Assembly (NCBI RefSeq): GCF_900343145.1
Contig: NZ_LT996886.1
Coordinates: forward strand, 2,232,001-2,296,000
Direction of reading: 5' to 3'
Source of the DNA: Tessaracoccus timonensis
GTDB taxonomy: Bacteria > Actinomycetota > Actinomycetes > Propionibacteriales > Propionibacteriaceae
DNA: 64,000 nt
Part shown: piece after piece, positions 62,342 to 64,000 of the stretch
Numbering within the stretch: position 1 is the first letter of the stretch
Layout of the letters: each line of letters begins with the position of its first letter
Notes under the pieces: model-generated
The model's database searches: none
Told to the model about the DNA's origin: nothing
Seen by the model: the letters and a program-made list of their open reading frames with translations, nothing else
Made by a program: the position numbers and the translations under genes

Positions 62342-64000
62342 ATGACCGTCTCCTTTGTTGAGGCAACCCTGGCCAATGGCGGCGGTAAGGCGGCGAATCT
62401 GGGTGAGCTACAACGGGTTGGATTTCCCGTCCCTGACGGCTTCGTAGTTAGCGCCGACATATACCGCGATGCTGTGGGCCAGATACCGGTAGACACCCTG
62501 CTGGATCGGGGACCTGAAGCGGTCCGAGCTGCTGTGGAAGCTGAGCCCATCCCACCTGGCGTCGCCCGGGAGATTGTTAACCGCCTGGCCGATTTGGGTG
62601 AGGGCGTCGCGGTGGCTGTGCGCTCCTCAGCAACCGCAGAGGATCTGCCCGAAGCGTCCTTCGCCGGGCAGCAAGACACCTTTCTAGGCGTGGTCGGCGC
62701 GGATGCTGTTCTAGATGCGGTACGCCGATGTTGGGGATCGTTGTGGACCGCCCACGCTGTCGATTACCGCCAACGCAATGGTTTCGACCACCACGAGGTT
62801 GCCATCGCAGTCATCATTCAGCGTCTCGTTGACGCCGACACCGCTGGCGTTCTGTTCACCCGTAATCCCATCACTGGCAGTGAGGAAACACTCATCGATG
62901 CCTCGTGGGGGCTTGGTGAATGCGTCGTGTCCGGTGCCGTCACGCCCGACCAGTACCGCACCACTTCCACGACGATCATCGAGCGTCGTCTCGGCACTAA
63001 GCAAGCCCGTACCGATCGCTACCAAGCAACCTTGCGAACCACCGATGTTCCGTCACGCGACCAAAACCGCCTCTGCCTCACCGATTCCCAAGTGCTTGAG
63101 CTCGCAAGCCTCGGGCACGCTGTGCAGGATCATTATGGCACCGGCATGGACCTCGAATGGGCCTATACGGGCACCACTCTCTGGCTTCTGCAAGCTCGCC
63201 CTATCACCACGGCTGCCGAGATCCGAGAGCCGCCAACGACAACGGTGTCCGGACATCGGATCAGTAAGGCTTCCCGTGCGTTCCATACTGACCTGATTGA
63301 GCACTATCCGGGACCCTACCCGCTTGACTTGGCCGCGATCATCCCCATGCACCGTGAACTTCAGATCGGTATGGCCAGCATCGGCATTCGTTCCACACCC
63401 GTTGACCAACTCATCAACATGGAACCCGACGGCACTATCACCGCTGCCTACCCAGACATTAACCTTGGGTGGCGCCTTGCTCGTATCCTCAAATACCCGG
63501 CCCCCGACCCAGCTGGCTGGCCCATCGTAGAAGCCCAGTACCACAGTCAGCTCACGACCATCCTACCCGCAGACCTTCTCGCCGCGCCCGATCAAGACCT
63601 GTTGTTGTTGCTCGACCAGATCCTCGCGCTTGTCAGCAGTATCGCCCGGATACGGTTCCTCGACTATGTCGGCCCAGCGCAGCTCACTGCCCTGAAGCTA
63701 AGGCTTTACCTGATGCTGGCCCGTTGTCGAGGCATCGACGTCTACGACCTACTCGGCGACCTGGACTATAAAACCGTGGCCATCGATAACGCTCTGCGGC
63801 GGTTGGCTGCCCTTGACCCTGACAGCACCAACTATGAAAGCGCCTATCAGCGATTCCTGGACCAGCATGGTGCCCGCACTCCCCAGCTGTACCTTCCTTT
63901 CTCCCACCGCTCCTGGCGCGAAGACACGAGTAGTCTAGACGCAACTCTCGAAGCCGTGCGCCGAGCCGAACAACGTCCCGCCGAGACGCGTTCCCATCAA
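62342..64000 (+). CDS. PEP-synthase / rifampin phosphotransferase-like protein (5' part)
   Basis: 553 codons, open to the window end, so partial. The PPDK_N-type ATP-grasp domain starts GGGKAANLGELQRVGFPVPDGF, then VAVRSSATAEDLPEASFAGQ with the ATP-binding loop, GVLFTRNPITGS, and DLEWAYTGTTLWLLQARPI. The following region (about 315 on) does not match the PEP-synthase body and resembles the variable middle domain of rifampin phosphotransferases. The catalytic His domain would be beyond the window. ATG 62342 follows a clear GGAGGG. Confidence 0.8.
   Translation, partial: MTVSFVEATLANGGGKAANLGELQRVGFPVPDGFVVSADIYRDAVGQIPVDTLLDRGPEAVRAAVEAEPIPPGVAREIVNRLADLGEGVAVAVRSSATAEDLPEASFAGQQDTFLGVVGADAVLDAVRRCWGSLWTAHAVDYRQRNGFDHHEVAIAVIIQRLVDADTAGVLFTRNPITGSEETLIDASWGLGECVVSGAVTPDQYRTTSTTIIERRLGTKQARTDRYQATLRTTDVPSRDQNRLCLTDSQVLELASLGHAVQDHYGTGMDLEWAYTGTTLWLLQARPITTAAEIREPPTTTVSGHRISKASRAFHTDLIEHYPGPYPLDLAAIIPMHRELQIGMASIGIRSTPVDQLINMEPDGTITAAYPDINLGWRLARILKYPAPDPAGWPIVEAQYHSQLTTILPADLLAAPDQDLLLLLDQILALVSSIARIRFLDYVGPAQLTALKLRLYLMLARCRGIDVYDLLGDLDYKTVAIDNALRRLAALDPDSTNYESAYQRFLDQHGARTPQLYLPFSHRSWREDTSSLDATLEAVRRAEQRPAETRSHQ

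Overview
The window is 64 kb of chromosome from a GC-rich actinobacterium. Three conserved gene neighbourhoods support this: phoH-ybeY-CNNM/CorC-era with recO, uppS and zur; dgt-dnaG; and the FAS-II block fasR-fabD-fabH-acpP-fabF next to aceE and a DUF3052 gene. Frequent GTG starts, start/stop overlaps, DUF3145/DUF5709/DUF3052 proteins and otsA/otsB trehalose synthesis fit the same phylum. A Propionibacteriales-like host is my best guess, but the sequence alone does not prove it.

Layout. 0.1-6.3 kb: a queuosine-precursor transporter, then a DUF5709 protein and the tightly coupled phoH-ybeY-permease-CNNM-era run. 6.3-8.6 kb: a lipoprotein plus PKD-like secreted protein, bracketed by duplicated arrays of REP-like palindromes. 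8.6-16.7 kb: leuA with a candidate leucine leader peptide and hairpin, citrate synthase, uppS, recO, and a Zur-ZnuBCA zinc uptake operon. 16.7-23.7 kb: an alpha-galactoside module (GH36 enzyme, three-part ABC importer, ROK regulator) behind a promoter that carries a 41-bp operator-like palindrome. 23.7-29.3 kb: dus, dgt, dnaG, a small sigma-70 factor, a conserved hypothetical and tRNA-Asn.

29.4-36.0 kb is the main accessory region. It lies against the 3' end of otsA and contains three direct copies of that 3' end (30.38, 31.28 and 35.72 kb). Between them are a HicA/HicB-like toxin-antitoxin pair, a second HicB-like tail cut by an ISL3-family transposase remnant, a C39-like peptidase fragment, several small membrane proteins, and an AT-richer pair made of a V8-like protease with Gln in place of the catalytic His and a lipoprotein. 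No integrase is visible. I read it as a decayed, repeatedly used integration site.

35.7-46.4 kb: otsA/otsB, tRNA-Met, a MoxR-DUF58-VWA-VWA-YggS operon with a divergent membrane protein, an S9 peptidase and a DUF3145 protein. 46.4-51.3 kb: the FAS-II operon and its PucR/FasR-type activator. 51.3-61.1 kb: a helicase, an rRNA methyltransferase, a GNAT acetyltransferase, aceE, DUF3052, a tandem two-domain phosphofructokinase resembling the eukaryotic enzyme, a membrane protein and tRNA-Val. 61.4-64 kb: a TetR regulator and the 5' part of a PEP-synthase/rifampin-phosphotransferase-like gene that runs off the window.

No rRNA genes or CRISPR arrays were found. Function calls rest on motif reading, not on database searches.
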